Positions 54,007-64,000 of a stretch of 64,000 nt of DNA are shown piece by piece; positions within the stretch are counted from its first letter, which is position 1; every line of letters begins with the position of its first letter. The translations under genes and the position numbers were made by a program. The DNA comes from Betaproteobacteria bacterium HGW-Betaproteobacteria-9 (GTDB lineage Bacteria > Pseudomonadota > Gammaproteobacteria > Burkholderiales > Burkholderiaceae_C), in NCBI GenBank assembly GCA_002842215.1, contig PHCC01000024.1, positions 62,001-126,000 of the forward strand. Direction: 5' to 3'. Below the pieces are notes generated by a model. The model was given only the letters and a program-made list of their open reading frames with translations. It had not been told where the DNA came from and made no database searches.

Positions 54007-55844
54007 ACGCGCTCAAAGACCAACACGTTCTGATCCTGGGCCTGGGCATCTCCGGCCTGTCGATGGCGCGCTGGTGCGAGCGCCACGGGGCTGTGGTGAC
54101 GGTGGCCGACACGCGCGAGAACCCGCCTTCGTTGGCGGCCTTGCGCGCCGAGTGTCCTCAGGCGGCTTTTGTCGCCGGTCCTTTTGACGACAGCCTGTTG
54201 GCGCGCCAGCCCTGGAACGTGATCGCGCGCAGCCCCGGCCTGCCGCCCGAGCAGTTGGCCCCTGCACGCGCCTGGGCGCTGGTGAACAATGCCGCGTTCG
54301 TGGGCGAGCTCGACCTGTTTGCGCAAGCCCTGCAAGACCTGTCAACGCGCGAGCGCCTGCCCTACAAACCCCAGGTGCTGGCCATCACCGGCACCAACGG
54401 CAAGACCACCGTGACCTCGCTCACCGGCCTGCTGCTGCAGCGCTGTGGCCTGAACGTCGCTGTGGCCGGCAACATCGGCCCCGCGCTGCTGGACGTGCTG
54501 GGTGCGGCGCTGGACGCCGAAGCGCAGGCCGAGGCCGCCGAACGGGCGGAAGCCGAAGCGGCACAGCAGGCCGAGCAGGACAGGCTGGACGCACAGCCCG
54601 CCGCCGAACCGTTGGCGCTGTCGCCTGCCGAGGACGTTTCTGAGCCAGCGCCCGTCGAAGAAGGCGCCCGGCCCGTTCTGGAAAACCAGGGCGAGTTGTT
54701 GCCCGCTGAAGCAGAAGAGCCCTTGCCCGCTCCGGGCGAAGACGACGACGCGCCGTTGATGTTGGTGCCACCGCCCATCGAACCGCCGGCGCCCCCGCAC
54801 CTGCCCGTGGCCTGGGTGCTCGAACTCTCCAGCTTCCAGCTCGACGGCACCGCCGGGGGTGCTTGGGACGGCGTGCCCACGGCAGCCACTGTGCTCAACA
54901 TCACCGAAGACCACCTGGACTGGCACGGTTCGTTGACCGCCTATGCGCAGGCCAAGGCCGCGGTGTACGGCGTGCGGGCGCTGATGCTGCTGAACCGCGA
55001 CGACGCCCAGGTCATGGCCATGAAGCCGGGCAACGTGACCGTGAAGGTCGGCGGACGCAACCGGCAGCAGCCGTCCCGGCCCTACGCCACCTTTGGTCTG
55101 GAGTCGCCCACGCGCCCGGGCGACTGGGGTATCGAGTCGGTCAACGGCATGACCTGGCTGGTGCGCGCGCTCGCGCTGGACGAAACGCGCAAACGGGGCC
55201 GTGCGGCGGACGAGGACGAAGAGATCTACTTCCAGCGCCTGATGCCGGTGGACGCCCTGCGCATCCGCGGCCGCCACAACGCGGCCAACGCGCTGGCCGC
55301 GCTCGCACTGGCCACCTCCACCGGTGCGCCGCTGGGGCCGATGCTGCACGGCCTGCGCGAATACCGCGGCGAGCCGCACCGTGTGGAGCCGGTGGCCATC
55401 ATCAACGGGGTCGAGTACTTCGACGACAGCAAGGGCACCAACGTGGGCGCGACGCTCGCCGCCATCAACGGCCTGGGTGCCGACCGGCGCCTTGTCGTGA
55501 TCCTCGGGGGTGACGGCAAGGGGCAGGATTTTTCGCCACTGGCGGCGCCACTGGCCCGCCACGCCCGCGCCGTGCTGCTGATCGGCCGCGACGCGGCGAC
55601 CCTCCGTGGCCAGGTGGCGCAGGCCGTCGACGAAGCCGGCATTCCCCTGCTGGACGCCAGCAGCCTGCCCGAGGCCGTCGCGCTGGCGGCGCAGCAGGCG
55701 CTGTCGGGCGATGCGGTGCTGTTGTCACCCGCCTGCGCCAGCCTGGACATGTTCAAGGATTACAAGCACCGCGCCGCGGTCTTCGTCGAGGCGGTGGCCG
55801 AGCTGGCCCATGAACAGGGTGTGGAACTGGAGGGCGGGCTGTGA
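54003..55844 (+). CDS. murD: UDP-MurNAc-L-Ala:D-Glu ligase MurD with a long acidic insert
   Basis: A 613-residue MurD, against roughly 440-470 in most species. The N-terminal [16 protein letters not shown]-loop [14 protein letters not shown] (about 127-140), [21 protein letters not shown] and [13 protein letters not shown] are intact. The extra length is mainly an Ala/Glu/Pro-rich, probably disordered insert at about residues 170-268, just before LELSSFQL in the central domain; a smaller charged insert ([12 protein letters not shown]) follows near 400. The reaction is addition of D-Glu to UDP-MurNAc-L-Ala. Coupled to mraY and ftsW by overlaps. Confidence 0.95.
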   Translation: MNALKDQHVLILGLGISGLSMARWCERHGAVVTVADTRENPPSLAALRAECPQAAFVAGPFDDSLLARQPWNVIARSPGLPPEQLAPARAWALVNNAAFVGELDLFAQALQDLSTRERLPYKPQVLAITGTNGKTTVTSLTGLLLQRCGLNVAVAGNIGPALLDVLGAALDAEAQAEAAERAEAEAAQQAEQDRLDAQPAAEPLALSPAEDVSEPAPVEEGARPVLENQGELLPAEAEEPLPAPGEDDDAPLMLVPPPIEPPAPPHLPVAWVLELSSFQLDGTAGGAWDGVPTAATVLNITEDHLDWHGSLTAYAQAKAAVYGVRALMLLNRDDAQVMAMKPGNVTVKVGGRNRQQPSRPYATFGLESPTRPGDWGIESVNGMTWLVRALALDETRKRGRAADEDEEIYFQRLMPVDALRIRGRHNAANALAALALATSTGAPLGPMLHGLREYRGEPHRVEPVAIINGVEYFDDSKGTNVGATLAAINGLGADRRLVVILGGDGKGQDFSPLAAPLARHARAVLLIGRDAATLRGQVAQAVDEAGIPLLDASSLPEAVALAAQQALSGDAVLLSPACASLDMFKDYKHRAAVFVEAVAELAHEQGVELEGGL

Positions 55845-57130
55845 GCCATCGCCTGCACAACAGCTTGAGCCGCCTGCGCGCCGCGATGGGCGGACTGCTG
55901 CCGCGTCTGGTGGGCCTGGGCCCGGCGGGCGGCGATGGTCTGCCGGTGCGCCTGTCCAACCGCACTTACGCCGGCACGCGCCAGGGTCCGGTGCGTGAAC
56001 TCGGGTTCGATCAGCCGCTGCTCTGGGTCGCGGTGGCGCTGATGGCCTGGGGGCTGGTGATGGTGTATTCGGCCTCGATCGCCTTGCCCGACAACCCGCG
56101 CTTCGCCAACTACGCGCACACGCACTTCGTGGTGCGCCATGGCTTCTCCATCCTCATCGGCCTCGTGACTGCGCTGATGGCGTTCCAGTTCCCGCTGCGC
56201 ACCTGGGAAAAACTCGCCCCCTGGCTGTTCGCCGTGGCGCTGCTGCTGCTGGTGTTGGTGCTGATCCCCGTCATCGGCAAGGGGGTGAACGGCGCCCGGC
56301 GCTGGATCCCGCTGGGCATCATGAACTTCCAGCCCTCCGAGCTGGCCAAGCTCGCGGTGCTGCTCTACGCCGCCGATTACATGGTGCGCAAGATGGAGGT
56401 CAAGGAGCGCTTCTTCCGCGCCGTGGCGCCGATGGCGGTGGCCGTGGGCGTGGTCGGCATGTTGCTGCTGGCCGAGCCCGACATGGGCGCCTTCATGGTG
56501 ATCGTGGTCATCGCCATGGGCATTCTGTTCCTCGGTGGTGTCAACGCCCGCATGTTCTTCCTGATGGCGCTGGTGGTGGTGGGTGCTTTTGCGCTCATGG
56601 TCATGACCAGCGAATTCCGGCGCCAGCGGGTGTTCGCCTACCTCGACCCCTGGAGCATCGAGCACGCGCTGGGCAAGGGCTACCAGCTCTCCCATTCGCT
56701 GATCGCCTTCGGGCGCGGTGAAATTTTTGGCGTCGGCCTGGGCGGCAGCGTCGAGAAGCTGCACTGGCTGCCCGAGGCCCACACCGACTTCCTGCTCGCG
56801 GTGGTGGGTGAGGAGTTCGGTTTGATCGGAGTGTTGGTCGTGATCGGCCTGTTCCTTTGGCTCACACGCCGCATCATGCACATCGGCCGCCAGGCTATTG
56901 CGCTGGACCAGGTGTTCGCCGGTCTGGTGGCGCAGGGCGTGGGGTTGTGGATGGGCTTCCAGGCTTTCATCAACATCGGCGTCAACCTGGGCGCGCTGCC
57001 CACCAAGGGCCTGACCTTGCCGCTGATGAGCTACGGTGGGTCCGCCATCCTGCTCGAACTCACCGCCTTGGCCATCGTGCTGCGGGTGGACTATGAAAAC
57101 CGCCAGCTCATGAAAGGTGGGCGGTCATGA
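55841..57130 (+). CDS. ftsW: Septal peptidoglycan polymerase FtsW
   Basis: A 429-residue SEDS glycosyltransferase with about ten membrane helices that works with FtsI. An N-terminal cytosolic stretch of about 50 residues precedes the helices. Conserved [38 protein letters not shown] and PLMSYGGSA are present. The start is a GTG at 55841 overlapping the murD stop (GTGA). Confidence 0.96.
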   Translation: MSHRLHNSLSRLRAAMGGLLPRLVGLGPAGGDGLPVRLSNRTYAGTRQGPVRELGFDQPLLWVAVALMAWGLVMVYSASIALPDNPRFANYAHTHFVVRHGFSILIGLVTALMAFQFPLRTWEKLAPWLFAVALLLLVLVLIPVIGKGVNGARRWIPLGIMNFQPSELAKLAVLLYAADYMVRKMEVKERFFRAVAPMAVAVGVVGMLLLAEPDMGAFMVIVVIAMGILFLGGVNARMFFLMALVVVGAFALMVMTSEFRRQRVFAYLDPWSIEHALGKGYQLSHSLIAFGRGEIFGVGLGGSVEKLHWLPEAHTDFLLAVVGEEFGLIGVLVVIGLFLWLTRRIMHIGRQAIALDQVFAGLVAQGVGLWMGFQAFINIGVNLGALPTKGLTLPLMSYGGSAILLELTALAIVLRVDYENRQLMKGGRS

Positions 57131-58206
57131 GTAACCAGCCTTGCGCCTTGATCATGGCCGGCGGCACCGGCGGCCACATTTTCCCCGGTCTGGCCGTGGC
57201 CGAAGCCTTGCGCGAGCGCGGCTGGCGCGTGCACTGGCTGGGCGCACCCGGCAGCATGGAGAGCCGCCTGGTGCCGCCGCGCGGCTTTCCGCTGGAGCTG
57301 GTCGATTTCGGGGGTGTGCGCGGTAAGGGCTTGAAAACGCTGTTCCTGCTGCCGCTGCGCCTGTTGCGCGCTTTCTGGCAGGCGCTGCAGGTGGTTCGCC
57401 GCGTCCAGCCCGACGTGCTGGTTGGCCTGGGCGGCTACATCACCTTCCCCGGCGGCATGATGGGCACGCTGCTCGGCAAGCCGCTGGTGCTGCACGAGCA
57501 GAACTCGGTGGCGGGCATGACCAACAAGGTGCTCACCGGCATCGCCGACCGCGTGTTCACCGCGTTCCCCAACGTCTTCAAGAAGGCCGAATGGGTGGGC
57601 AACCCGCTGCGTGCCGAATTCCTGCGCCAGCCTGCACCGGCCGAGCGCTTTGCCGGACGCAGCGGCCCGCTGCGCCTGCTGGTGGTGGGTGGCAGCCTGG
57701 GCGCCAAGGCCCTCAACGACACGGTGCCGCAGGCCCTCGCGCTCATTCCATCGGCGCAGCGTCCGCAGGTGATTCACCAGAGCGGCGAAAAGCAGATCGA
57801 GGCGCTGCGCGCCAACTACACGGCCGCCGGTGTGCTGGCCGAACTCACGCCCTTCATCGATGACACGGCACAGGCTTTTGCCGACGCCGACCTGATCGTC
57901 TGCCGCGCCGGCGCCAGCACCGTCACCGAGATCGCCGCCGTGGGCGCGGCGGCGCTGTTCGTGCCGTTCCCGCACGCGGTGGACGACCACCAGACCACCA
58001 ACGCGCGCTTCCTCACGGACGCTGGCGGCGCCTGGCTGGTGCAACAGACCGAACTCACGCCAGCCTCGCTGGCAATGAAGCTGCAGACGCTGCAGCGCGA
58101 ACAACTGATGGAGATGGCCGGCAAGGCCAAGCAGATGGAAAAGACAGACGCCGTGGCGGCCGTGGTGTCCGCCTGCGAGCAACTCGCGAAAGTAAAACCG
58201 TCATGA
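57127..58206 (+). CDS. murG: MurG GlcNAc transferase
   Basis: A 359-residue peripheral enzyme that converts lipid I to lipid II. The N-terminal [17 protein letters not shown] glycine loop, [12 protein letters not shown], and [15 protein letters not shown] for UDP-GlcNAc binding are all typical. Overlaps ftsW and murC by ATGA. Confidence 0.97.
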   Translation: MSNQPCALIMAGGTGGHIFPGLAVAEALRERGWRVHWLGAPGSMESRLVPPRGFPLELVDFGGVRGKGLKTLFLLPLRLLRAFWQALQVVRRVQPDVLVGLGGYITFPGGMMGTLLGKPLVLHEQNSVAGMTNKVLTGIADRVFTAFPNVFKKAEWVGNPLRAEFLRQPAPAERFAGRSGPLRLLVVGGSLGAKALNDTVPQALALIPSAQRPQVIHQSGEKQIEALRANYTAAGVLAELTPFIDDTAQAFADADLIVCRAGASTVTEIAAVGAAALFVPFPHAVDDHQTTNARFLTDAGGAWLVQQTELTPASLAMKLQTLQREQLMEMAGKAKQMEKTDAVAAVVSACEQLAKVKPS

Positions 58207-59612
58207 AACACGCCATTCGCCATATTCACTTTGTTGGCATCGGCGGCTCCGGCATGAGCGGCATCGCCGAAGTGCTGCTGAACCAGGGTTACCGCATCTC
58301 CGGCAGCGACCTGGGCGAGAGCACGGTCACGCGCCGGCTGGTGGCGCTGGGCGCCGAGGTGTTCGTCGGCCACGATGCGGCCCACATTGGTGGGGCCGAC
58401 GCCATCGTCACCTCCACCGCGGTGAAGGATGACAACCCCGAGGTGATCGCCGCGCATGCCCGGCTGGTGCCGGTGGTGCCGCGCGCGGTGATGCTGGCCG
58501 AGCTGATGCGCATGAAAAAAGGCGTGGCGATCGCTGGCACGCACGGCAAGACGACGACCACCAGCCTGGTGGCCAGCGTGCTCGCCGCGGCCAACCTGGA
58601 CCCAACCTTCGTGATCGGCGGCCGCCTCAACAGCGCGGGAGCCAACGCGCAACTGGGTTCGGGTGAATACATCGTGGTCGAGGCCGACGAATCCGACGCT
58701 TCGTTCCTGAATCTGTTGCCGGTGCTCTCGGTCGTCACCAACATCGACGCCGACCACATGGACACCTACGGTCACGACTTTGGTCGACTCAAGGGTGCGT
58801 TCATCGAATTCCTGCACAAGATGCCGTTTTACGGGACCGCTGTGGTGTGTGTGGACGATCCATCCATCCGCGAAATCCTGCCGCAGATCGCGCGCCCCAT
58901 CACCAGCTACGGGTTCTCTGAAGACGCCCAGGTGCGGGCGGTGAACGTGCGTGCGGTGGGTGGCCAGATGCACTTCACCGTGCAGCGCAAGAACGGTATC
59001 CAGATGCCCGACCTGGACGTGGTGCTCAACCTGCCCGGGCACCACAACGTGCTCAACGCGCTGGCCGCGATCGGCATCGCGGTCGAGCTGGGGGTCGCCG
59101 ACGCGGCGGTGCAGCAGGCGCTGGCCGAGTTCAAGGGCGTGGGCCGGCGCTTCCAGCGCTACGGCGAAGCGGCCCTGCCCTCGGGTGGCAGCTGCACCCT
59201 GGTGGACGACTACGGTCACCACCCGGTGGAGATGGCGGCCACGCTGTCCGCCGCACGCGGCGCCTTCCCGGGCCGTCGCCTGGTGCTGGCTTTCCAGCCG
59301 CACCGCTACAGCCGCACACGCGACTGTTTCGAAGATTTCGTGAAAGTGATCAACCAGGCCGACGCGGTGCTGCTGGCCGAGGTGTACGCCGCGGGCGAGG
59401 CGCCCATCGTGGCGGCCGACGGTCGTTCGCTGGCGCGTGCGCTGCGGGTGGCGGGCAAGCTGGAGCCGGTGTTTGTGGACGACATCGCCACCATGCCGCA
59501 GGCCGTGCTGGACAACGCGCGCGACGGCGACGTGGTGCTCTGCATGGGCGCGGGCTCCATTGGGGCGGTGGCCGGACAGGTGGTTGAGCTGGCGCAGAAG
59601 GACAGGACATGA
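58203..59612 (+). CDS. murC: UDP-MurNAc:L-alanine ligase MurC
   Basis: A 469-residue ligase making the first peptide bond of the stem. [20 protein letters not shown]-loop [24 protein letters not shown] and [10 protein letters not shown] are visible. Overlaps murG and ddl by ATGA. Confidence 0.98.
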   Translation: MKHAIRHIHFVGIGGSGMSGIAEVLLNQGYRISGSDLGESTVTRRLVALGAEVFVGHDAAHIGGADAIVTSTAVKDDNPEVIAAHARLVPVVPRAVMLAELMRMKKGVAIAGTHGKTTTTSLVASVLAAANLDPTFVIGGRLNSAGANAQLGSGEYIVVEADESDASFLNLLPVLSVVTNIDADHMDTYGHDFGRLKGAFIEFLHKMPFYGTAVVCVDDPSIREILPQIARPITSYGFSEDAQVRAVNVRAVGGQMHFTVQRKNGIQMPDLDVVLNLPGHHNVLNALAAIGIAVELGVADAAVQQALAEFKGVGRRFQRYGEAALPSGGSCTLVDDYGHHPVEMAATLSAARGAFPGRRLVLAFQPHRYSRTRDCFEDFVKVINQADAVLLAEVYAAGEAPIVAADGRSLARALRVAGKLEPVFVDDIATMPQAVLDNARDGDVVLCMGAGSIGAVAGQVVELAQKDRT

Positions 59613-60589
59613 ACGCAGGGGTGAAGACCGTGAATATCGACGTCAAGGCACTGGGCAAGGTGGCCGTGCTCATGGGGGGGCGCTCGGCCGAGCGCGAGGT
59701 GTCGCTCATGTCGGGCACGGGCGTGCTGGCCGCGCTGAAGTCCAAGGGCGTGGACGCGCATGCCTTTGACCCGGCCGAACGCGATCTGGGTGATCTCAAG
59801 CGCGAAGGGTTTGCGCGTTGCTTCATCGCGCTGCACGGCCGCTTCGGCGAAGACGGCACGGTGCAGGGCGCGCTGGAGCTGTTGGGCATTCCCTACACCG
59901 GCCCGGGCGTGATGGCCTCGGCGGTGGCGATGGACAAGCTCATGACCAAGCGCATCTGGCTGGCCGAAGGCCTGTCCACCCCGGCCTGGCGCCAGGTGCA
60001 CAGCGCTGAAGAGACCCGCGCCGCCTTCGCGGCCCTGGGTTCGCCCATGATCGTTAAGCCGGTGCGCGAGGGTTCCACCATCGGTCTGAGCAAGGTCCTG
60101 ACGCTGGCGGAATGCGATGCCGCCTATGCGCTGGCTTCGGGCCAGGACCCGATGGTGATGTGCGAACAGTTCATCGCCGGCGACGAAGTCACCATCCCGG
60201 TGCTGGGCACGGGCGCTGAGGCTCGCGCGCTGCCGGTGATCCGCATCGTGGCGCCCGACGGCAACTACGACTACCAGCACAAGTACTTCACCGACGACAC
60301 GAAATACCTCGTGCCTTGCGGCCTTCCCGATGGCGAAGAGGCCGCTATCCAGGCGCTGGTGCTCAAGGCCTTCCGGACGCTGGACTGCCGCGGCTGGGCC
60401 CGGGCCGACGTGATGATCGACGCCAGGACGCGCAAGCCGTACCTGCTGGAGATCAACACCTCGCCAGGCATGACCGGGCATTCGCTGGTGCCGATGTCGG
60501 CGCGCGCCAACGGGCTTTCGTACGAAGACCTGTGCCTGACGCTGCTGGCCAGTGCGGCGCTGGACAACCCGGCAAACGGACAAGGCTGA
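59609..60589 (+). CDS. ddl: D-alanine:D-alanine ligase
   Basis: A 326-residue ATP-grasp ligase making the D-Ala-D-Ala used by Mur[45 protein letters not shown] and [16 protein letters not shown] are typical. As part of the dcw cluster it corresponds to DdlB. ATGA overlap with murC; ftsQ follows 10 nt later. Confidence 0.97.
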   Translation: MNAGVKTVNIDVKALGKVAVLMGGRSAEREVSLMSGTGVLAALKSKGVDAHAFDPAERDLGDLKREGFARCFIALHGRFGEDGTVQGALELLGIPYTGPGVMASAVAMDKLMTKRIWLAEGLSTPAWRQVHSAEETRAAFAALGSPMIVKPVREGSTIGLSKVLTLAECDAAYALASGQDPMVMCEQFIAGDEVTIPVLGTGAEARALPVIRIVAPDGNYDYQHKYFTDDTKYLVPCGLPDGEEAAIQALVLKAFRTLDCRGWARADVMIDARTRKPYLLEINTSPGMTGHSLVPMSARANGLSYEDLCLTLLASAALDNPANGQG

Positions 60590-60599
60590 AAGCACCGCC

Positions 60600-61394
60600 A
60601 TGGCCCAGACCGACCTGCCCCTGGACGTCAAGCTCATGACCATGGTGACCCACGCCCTGGTGATGGTGTTTGCCGTGCTGTGTCTGGGCGCGTTGGCCAA
60701 CTGGGTGCTGCGCCACCCGGTCTGGGCGGTGCGGGCGATCGCGGTGCACGGCGAGGTGGACCACCAGAACGCGGTGGGCCTGCGCGCCCAGCTCGCGTCC
60801 CAGATGCGGAGCCGGCTGTCGGGTGGCCTGCTGGCCATGGACCTGCAGCCGGTGCGGCAGATGTTCGAGGCCGTGCCCTGGGTGCGGCATGCGCTGGTGC
60901 AGCGTGAGTTTCCCAACCGCCTGCGCGTCACGCTCGAAGAACACCGGGCGGTGGCCTGGTGGGGGCAGGCCGGCGGCGGTCAACTGGTCAACCACCTGGG
61001 TGAGATCTTTGAGGCCAGTCCCGACGATGGCGACGGCCTGCCCGAGCTGGCCGGACCGACCGCGCGGGTGGGCGAAGTCTGGGCCCTGTACCAGTTGCTC
61101 GATGCCGAGCTCAAGCGGCTGGACCTCGGCATCGAGCGGCTCGAACTCAGCGAGCGCGGCAGCTGGCGTGCGACGCTGGACAACGGCGCCCGTATGGAGC
61201 TGGGGCGCGGCACGCCCGAGGAACTGCTGGCGCGTGCGCGCCGCTTCACCGCCACCGTGAGCCAGCTCGCCGAACGCTACCCCGGTGCGGTGCAGTCCGT
61301 CGACCTGCGCTACCCCAACGGTTACGCCCTGCGCATGCGCGGCGTCACCACCGTCAACGAAGAAGACGCGAAACCCGCGAACAACACCCGGTAA
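60600..61394 (+). CDS. ftsQ: Cell division protein FtsQ
   Basis: A 264-residue bitopic divisome protein. Short cytosolic N-terminus, one membrane helix (about 15-38, THALVMVFAVLCLGALANWV), a POTRA domain (about 45-115, VRAIAVHGEVDH ... FPNRLRVTLEEHRAVAWW) and a C-terminal beta domain (AVQSVDLRYPNGYALR). The ATG at 60600 puts the helix at the right distance; the earlier open frame overlaps ddl. Confidence 0.93.
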   Translation: MAQTDLPLDVKLMTMVTHALVMVFAVLCLGALANWVLRHPVWAVRAIAVHGEVDHQNAVGLRAQLASQMRSRLSGGLLAMDLQPVRQMFEAVPWVRHALVQREFPNRLRVTLEEHRAVAWWGQAGGGQLVNHLGEIFEASPDDGDGLPELAGPTARVGEVWALYQLLDAELKRLDLGIERLELSERGSWRATLDNGARMELGRGTPEELLARARRFTATVSQLAERYPGAVQSVDLRYPNGYALRMRGVTTVNEEDAKPANNTR

Positions 61395-61407
61395 TCAAGA
61401 AATCATC

Positions 61408-62637
61408 ATGGCCAAGGAATACAAAGATCTGGTGGTTGGACTCGACATCGGCACCGCCAAAATCATGGTGGTGGTGGCCGAGGTCCAGGCCAACGGCGAA
61501 CTCAAGCTCGCGGGCCTGGGGGTGTCGGCCAGCCATGGCCTGAAACGCGGTGTGGTGGTCAACATCGACGCCACGGTGCAGAGCATCCAGGCGGCCCTGA
61601 AAGAGGCCGAACTGATGGCCGACTGCCGCATCGCCCGCGTCTACACCGGCATCACCGGCAGCCACATCCGCGGCATCAACTCCAGCGGCATGGTCGCCAT
61701 CAAGGACCGCGAGGTCACGCCGGCCGACGTGGCGCGCGTGATCGAAACCGCCAAGGCCATCAACATCTCGACCGACCAGCGCCTGCTGCTGGTGGAACCG
61801 CAGGAATTCGTGATCGACGGCCAGGAAGTGAAAGAGCCGATCGGCATGAGCGGCATCCGCCTGGAGGCCAAGGTGCACATCGTGACCGGCGCGCAGAGCG
61901 CGGCCGAAAACATCATCAAGTGCGTGCGCCGCTGCGGGCTGGAAGTGGATCAGCTGATGCTCAACCCGCTGGCGTCGAGCCAGGCGGTGCTGACCGACGA
62001 CGAAAAAGAGCTTGGCGTGGCGCTGGTGGACATCGGCGCGGGCACCACCGACGTGGCCATCTTCGCGGGCGGCGCGATCCGCCACACCGCGGTGATCCCG
62101 ATCGCGGGCGACCTGATCACCAGCGACATCGCCATGGCGCTGCGCACGCCCACCAAGGACGCCGAAGACATCAAGGTCGAATACGGATGCGCCAAGCAGT
62201 TGCTGGCCGACCCCGACACCCAGGTCGAGGTGCCCGGTCTGGGCGACCGCGGTCCGCGTTTGCTCGGTCGCCAGGCGCTCGCCGGGGTGATCGAGCCGCG
62301 GGTGGAAGAGATTTTTGCGCTGGTGCAGCAGGTGGTGCGCGACTCCGGGTTCGAAGAAGTCTTGTCTTCCGGCATCGTGCTCACGGGCGGCAGCGCCGTC
62401 ATGCACGGCATGGTCGAACTGGGCGAAGACATCTTCCTGAAGCCGGTGCGCCGCGGCATCCCGCACTACGCGTCGGCCTTGTCGGACATGGTGGCCCAGC
62501 CGCGCGCGGCCACGGTCATGGGCCTGCTGGAAGAGGCGCGGCTGGCGCGCGTGCGCGGGCACAAGGTGGCGCAGAAGGCGGGCTCCATGCAGGGCGCGCT
62601 GGAACGCATGAAAAACTGGTTTGTGGGGACTTTCTGA
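61408..62637 (+). CDS. ftsA: Cell division protein FtsA
   Basis: A 409-residue actin-like protein that tethers FtsZ to the membrane. LVVGLDIGTAKIMVVVAEV (phosphate 1), the 1C subdomain, VDIGAGTTDVAIF (phosphate 2), VLTGGSAVMHGM and a C-terminal amphipathic helix GALERMKNWFVGTF are visible. Starts 13 nt after ftsQ. Confidence 0.97.
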   Translation: MAKEYKDLVVGLDIGTAKIMVVVAEVQANGELKLAGLGVSASHGLKRGVVVNIDATVQSIQAALKEAELMADCRIARVYTGITGSHIRGINSSGMVAIKDREVTPADVARVIETAKAINISTDQRLLLVEPQEFVIDGQEVKEPIGMSGIRLEAKVHIVTGAQSAAENIIKCVRRCGLEVDQLMLNPLASSQAVLTDDEKELGVALVDIGAGTTDVAIFAGGAIRHTAVIPIAGDLITSDIAMALRTPTKDAEDIKVEYGCAKQLLADPDTQVEVPGLGDRGPRLLGRQALAGVIEPRVEEIFALVQQVVRDSGFEEVLSSGIVLTGGSAVMHGMVELGEDIFLKPVRRGIPHYASALSDMVAQPRAATVMGLLEEARLARVRGHKVAQKAGSMQGALERMKNWFVGTF

Positions 62638-62858
62638 TCATGAATCACACACACTCGATGAGCGGTTTGTTCGGGTCCCCTGTTGCCCCCGCGCGCCATG
62701 GTGCCGCGGGCCACTACCCGGTGCACCGATGTACGGAATGCACCGGGCCGCCTGGGTGATGCCGGGGCCGCGCAGCGGCCACTCCTTGATGAATACAACG
62801 ATTTTTTATTGAAACAACGCCCGGTGCCGCAGGTTCAGGGCGACAACAGGAGAGAAAA
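62638..62858 (+). other. ftsA-ftsZ spacer
   Basis: 221 bp. A 9-bp inverted repeat CCCGGTGCA (62717-62725) / TGCACCGGG (62739-62747) lies in the middle. An AT-rich stretch (62786-62815) with TTGATG could hold a promoter, but no convincing -10 is placed. AGGAGA precedes the ftsZ ATG. A 39-codon open frame (62640-62759) has no ribosome site and is not called. Confidence 0.5.
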
Positions 62859-64000
62859 ATGAGCATCGAAATGATTGAAGTGGAAGAGTTCAACCAGGGC
62901 ACCCAGATCAAGGTCATCGGCGTGGGCGGTGGCGGTGGCAACGCCGTGGAACACATGATCACCCGCGGCGTGCAGGGGGTGGAATTCATCTGCGCCAACA
63001 CCGACGCGCAAGCCCTGGCGCGCAGCGCCACCAGCCGCACCATCCAGCTCGGTACCAGCGGCCTGGGCGCTGGCAGCAAGCCGGAAAAGGGCCGTGATGC
63101 GGCCGAACTGGCGATCGACGAGATCCGCTCCGCCATCGAGGGCGCGCACATGCTGTTCATCACCGCCGGCATGGGCGGCGGCACCGGCACCGGCGCTGCG
63201 CCCGTGATCGCGCGCGTGGCCAAGGAAATGGGCATCCTCACCGTGGGCGTGGTCACCAAGCCGTTCGACTGGGAAGGTGGCCGCCGCATGACCAACGCCG
63301 ACAGCGGCCTGGCCGAGCTCGAAGCCAACGTGGACTCGCTGATCGTGATCCTGAACGAGAAGCTGCTCGAAGTGCTGGGCGACGACGTGACGCAGGACGA
63401 GGCCTTTGCCCACGCCAACGACGTGCTGAAGAACGCCGTCGGCGGCATCGCCGAGATCATCAACGAGTACGGCAACGTCAACGTCGACTTCGAAGACGTG
63501 CGCACCGTGATGGGCGAGCCCGGCAAGGCCATGATGGGCACGGCGGTTGCCGCCGGCCCGGACCGCGCCCGCATTGCTGCCGAAGAGGCCGTGGCCTGTC
63601 CGCTGCTCGAAGGCATCGACCTCTCGGGTGCCAAGGGCGTGCTGGTGCTGGTCACGGCGGCCAAGGGTTCGCTCAAGCTGTCCGAGTCCAAGCTGGCGAT
63701 GAACACCATCCGCGCCTACGCTTCGCCGGACGCTCACGTGATCTACGGCGCGGCCTACGACGACAGCCTGGGCGACGAGATGCGCGTCACCGTGGTGGCC
63801 ACGGGCCTGTCCCGCCAGGGCGCCCGCCGCACCGCGCCGCCGCTGCAGGTGCTGCGCACCGGCACCGACAACGTGGCGTTCAACATCCCGACGGTGAACA
63901 CCGCCGTGGGTGGCCCGGGTGCTGGGCAACCGGATTACAACTCCATGGCGGTGCCCAGTGTCTGGCGCACCAACCGCACGCAGGCAGCGGCCAAGGTGGA
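62859..64000 (+). CDS. ftsZ: Cell division GTPase FtsZ, 3' end outside window
   Basis: The first 380 codons of FtsZ, the tubulin-like ring protein of division. It begins MSIEMIEVEEFNQGTQIKVIG-type sequence, of which IKVIGVGGGGGNAV is the first nucleotide loop. The signature GGGTGTGAAP, the NVDFEDVRTVM T7-loop region and a variable linker (VGGPGAGQPDYNSM) follow. The conserved C-terminal peptide that binds FtsA is beyond the window. The ATG at 62859 has AGGAGA upstream. Confidence 0.97.
   Translation, partial: MSIEMIEVEEFNQGTQIKVIGVGGGGGNAVEHMITRGVQGVEFICANTDAQALARSATSRTIQLGTSGLGAGSKPEKGRDAAELAIDEIRSAIEGAHMLFITAGMGGGTGTGAAPVIARVAKEMGILTVGVVTKPFDWEGGRRMTNADSGLAELEANVDSLIVILNEKLLEVLGDDVTQDEAFAHANDVLKNAVGGIAEIINEYGNVNVDFEDVRTVMGEPGKAMMGTAVAAGPDRARIAAEEAVACPLLEGIDLSGAKGVLVLVTAAKGSLKLSESKLAMNTIRAYASPDAHVIYGAAYDDSLGDEMRVTVVATGLSRQGARRTAPPLQVLRTGTDNVAFNIPTVNTAVGGPGAGQPDYNSMAVPSVWRTNRTQAAAKV

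Noticed and set aside
62640-62759. 39-codon open frame between ftsA and ftsZ with a CTEC motif
   Set aside because: No ribosome site, overlaps the inverted repeat, and composition looks random.

Overview
The window is GC-rich chromosomal DNA from a betaproteobacterium of the order Burkholderiales. It most likely comes from the family Comamonadaceae, perhaps a Hydrogenophaga-like genus. This is an inference from gene order, protein sequences and a dispersed GC-rich palindromic repeat; no rRNA gene is present. It is mostly ordinary housekeeping chromosome: no IS element, prophage, CRISPR array, rRNA or tRNA gene was seen.

Layout. 1-5749: methionine/SAM-cycle genes (partial ahcY, tlyA, metF, an rlpA-like lipoprotein, an O-acetylhomoserine sulfhydrylase, an alpha/beta-hydrolase lipoprotein). 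5746-6543: ompW with a perfect FNR-type box and a terminator. 6577-12539: a sensor kinase/response regulator pair divergent from an SPFH membrane protein and an SH3-like exported protein. 12633-16615: phenylacetyl-CoA epoxidase operon paaABCDE behind a TetR-type palindrome. 16703-21800: CAP-domain protein, rlmJ, rplM-rpsI, DUF6776 protein, bactofilin, erpA, glycine-zipper protein. 21905-25894: FAD oxidoreductase, DUF2239 protein, MATE transporter. 26009-26251: an unusually compact RNase P RNA. 26273-34521: a frame-disrupted cytochrome c, a NUDIX/metallo-beta-lactamase fusion, then an operon for a PotABCD-type ABC transporter, a GntR regulator and an Asp/Glu-racemase-family protein, headed by a GntR-type operator. 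34656-42028: dapF, DUF484 gene, xerC, DsrE-family gene, rlmI-like gene, a CobW GTPase with a His-rich tandem repeat, and a DksA with a long Lys/Ala/Pro-rich extension. 42079-45992: STAS-domain protein and hslVU. 46282-64000: the dcw cluster in canonical order, mraZ-rsmH-ftsL-ftsI-murE-murF-mraY-murD-ftsW-murG-murC-ddl-ftsQ-ftsA-ftsZ (ftsZ cut by the window end).

The genes work together as follows: the first block recycles homocysteine to methionine and SAM; the paa operon encodes the oxygenase step of aerobic phenylacetate breakdown; the dcw cluster makes lipid II and builds the divisome, most genes overlapping by 4 nt, which suggests translational coupling.

The most unusual items are these. 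(1) The RNase P RNA closes a perfect 12-bp P1 and keeps P2, P3, P4 and a specificity domain, but appears to lack the whole P15-P18 region, including the loop that binds tRNA CCA; a P4 pair has changed in a compensatory way, which argues against simple decay. (2) About ten copies of a roughly 80-bp palindromic repeat are present. One is flanked by a 14-bp direct repeat that splits the former ftsI/murE overlap, and one is read in frame as the N-terminus of PaaC. (3) Several regulatory sites are precise enough to name a candidate regulator class.
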